Source: Bacilli bacterium (GTDB taxonomy: Bacteria; Bacillota_I; Bacilli_A; RFN20; CAG-826). Taken from it: a stretch of 13,280 nt of DNA. The stretch covers positions 1 to 13,280 of the forward strand of contig JAFZUD010000169.1 in NCBI GenBank assembly GCA_017618495.1, read 5' to 3'. Both the position numbers and the translations under genes were made by a program. How positions within the stretch are numbered: the first letter of the stretch is position 1; the number at the start of each line of letters is the position of its first letter. The notes beneath the pieces are model-generated. The model made no database searches. It saw nothing but the letters and a program-made list of their open reading frames with translations, and was not told the DNA's origin. This document shows, one piece after another, positions 12,894 through 13,280 of the stretch.

Positions 12894-13261
12894 TGCTTTT
12901 CTCCTTTTTTGAGTTTTTGTAATGCGTCTTCGATTTGGGAAATGCCGATACCACTGGCAAGCAGCTCGTTCAAAGTCTTCTCTACATAAGAGGAAAGAAG
13001 GTCCACCTCTTCTTCTTTTTTCCTATTCTCTTCCGGTGCCACGTAGATGCCTTTTTTAGGAAGGCTCACTAAATAACCCATATCCGTTAGGGCGAGATAC
13101 GCACGCATAACAGTGTTTGGGTTGATGGTAAGGGAAAGAGCAAGCTCACGGACGGAAGGAAGCTTCTCCTGTGGCTTGAGGACACCCATATCAATGTAGA
13201 GTTTTATTTGCTCGACGATCTCCTCGAAGATCGGTTTTGTACCTGTGAAATGAATCTGCAT
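12890..13261 (-). CDS. GntR-family transcriptional regulator (YtrA subfamily)
   Basis: A 123-residue protein from the ATG at 13261 (MQIHFTGTKPIFEEIVEQIK). A winged helix-turn-helix covers about residues 10-75, including LPSVRELA and the recognition helix NPNTVMRAYLALTDMGYL. It is followed by a short helical tail of about 45 residues rather than a ligand-binding domain, which is the YtrA layout. Members dimerise through the tail and repress adjacent ABC transporter operons. The ATG is chosen because the conserved N-terminal strand begins there; a TTG at 13273 adds four residues with no better ribosome site. No ribosome site is visible before the ATG; the 19 bases upstream hold a repeated GGTAC. 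It overlaps the ATPase gene by 4 bases, so the three genes form one operon whose promoter is mostly outside the window. Confidence 0.88.
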   Translation of the reverse strand: MQIHFTGTKPIFEEIVEQIKLYIDMGVLKPQEKLPSVRELALSLTINPNTVMRAYLALTDMGYLVSLPKKGIYVAPEENRKKEEEVDLLSSYVEKTLNELLASGIGISQIEDALQKLKKGEKQ

Positions 13262-13280
13262 TAATTGTACCAACTGTACC
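13262..13280 (-). promoter_or_regulatory. Repeated GGTAC motif before the GntR gene, possible operator
   Basis: On the minus strand the bases right before the ATG read GGTAC-AGTT-GGTAC-AATTA. Two GGTAC copies are 9 bases apart, start to start, and GTAC is itself palindromic. A TACAAT that looks like a -10 overlaps the second copy but is too close to the ATG for a normal leader. YtrA-type regulators usually bind next to their own promoter, so an operator here is plausible. The window ends before the full site can be seen. Confidence 0.35.

Overview
The window reads as a chromosomal segment of a Firmicutes-type bacterium, probably an uncultured gut member of the Bacilli/Erysipelotrichia side. 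The support is indirect: sigma-A promoters close to consensus (TTTACA-17-TATAAT, TTGCAC-17-TATAAT), GGAG-type ribosome sites, CCA-encoding tRNAs, a glutamyl-tRNA synthetase of the ~550-residue clostridial form, a YtrA-type GntR regulator and lipoprotein signal peptides of Gram-positive type. Base composition looks moderate. I see no insertion sequence, phage gene or CRISPR array. Genes are densely packed and no gene-free stretch exceeds 300 bases.

Layout. (1) Positions 2-718, plus strand: the C-terminal part of a gene that begins outside the window, probably a PlsC-type acyltransferase with a zinc-ribbon tail, ended by a perfect palindromic terminator (717-742). (2) Positions 745-6691, minus strand: the notable region. 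In transcription order it holds three related lipoproteins (C, B, A), then an ECF sigma factor, a membrane-anchored serpin-like protein whose start overlaps the sigma gene, and a CPBP (CAAX-like) intramembrane protease. (3) Positions 6821-7938, plus strand: a probably highly expressed lipoprotein with an InlB/Listeria-Bacteroides repeat, with its own strong promoter and terminator. (4) Positions 7945-8727, minus: a TM1586-type nitroreductase. (5) Positions 8771-10844: tRNA-Glu(CTC) just downstream of gltX on the minus strand, and a divergent tRNA-Gly(GCC). (6) Positions 10855-13280, minus: a GntR/YtrA-type regulator, an ABC ATPase and an ABC-2 permease with overlapping genes.

How region 2 may work. 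Three places carry the same minus-strand promoter-like arrangement: TGARCG, exactly 18 bases, then GTCTTAT(A/T), 15-18 bases ahead of a start codon. They lie before the sigma gene and before lipoproteins A and B. GAAC/GAGC in the -35 and GTC in the -10 are typical of ECF promoters, so the simplest reading is an autoregulated ECF sigma factor that also drives surface lipoproteins. The gene in the anti-sigma position encodes a short cytosolic tail, one membrane helix and an outward-facing serpin-like domain. Serpins are cleaved by proteases and change shape on cleavage. A serpin used as the sensor of a sigma/anti-sigma pair, with an intramembrane CPBP protease next door as a possible downstream protease, would be a protease-sensing signalling system that I do not know to be described. 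The gene order, overlap, membrane topology and promoter repeats are seen in the sequence. The serpin assignment rests on recognised family motifs. The signalling model is inference.
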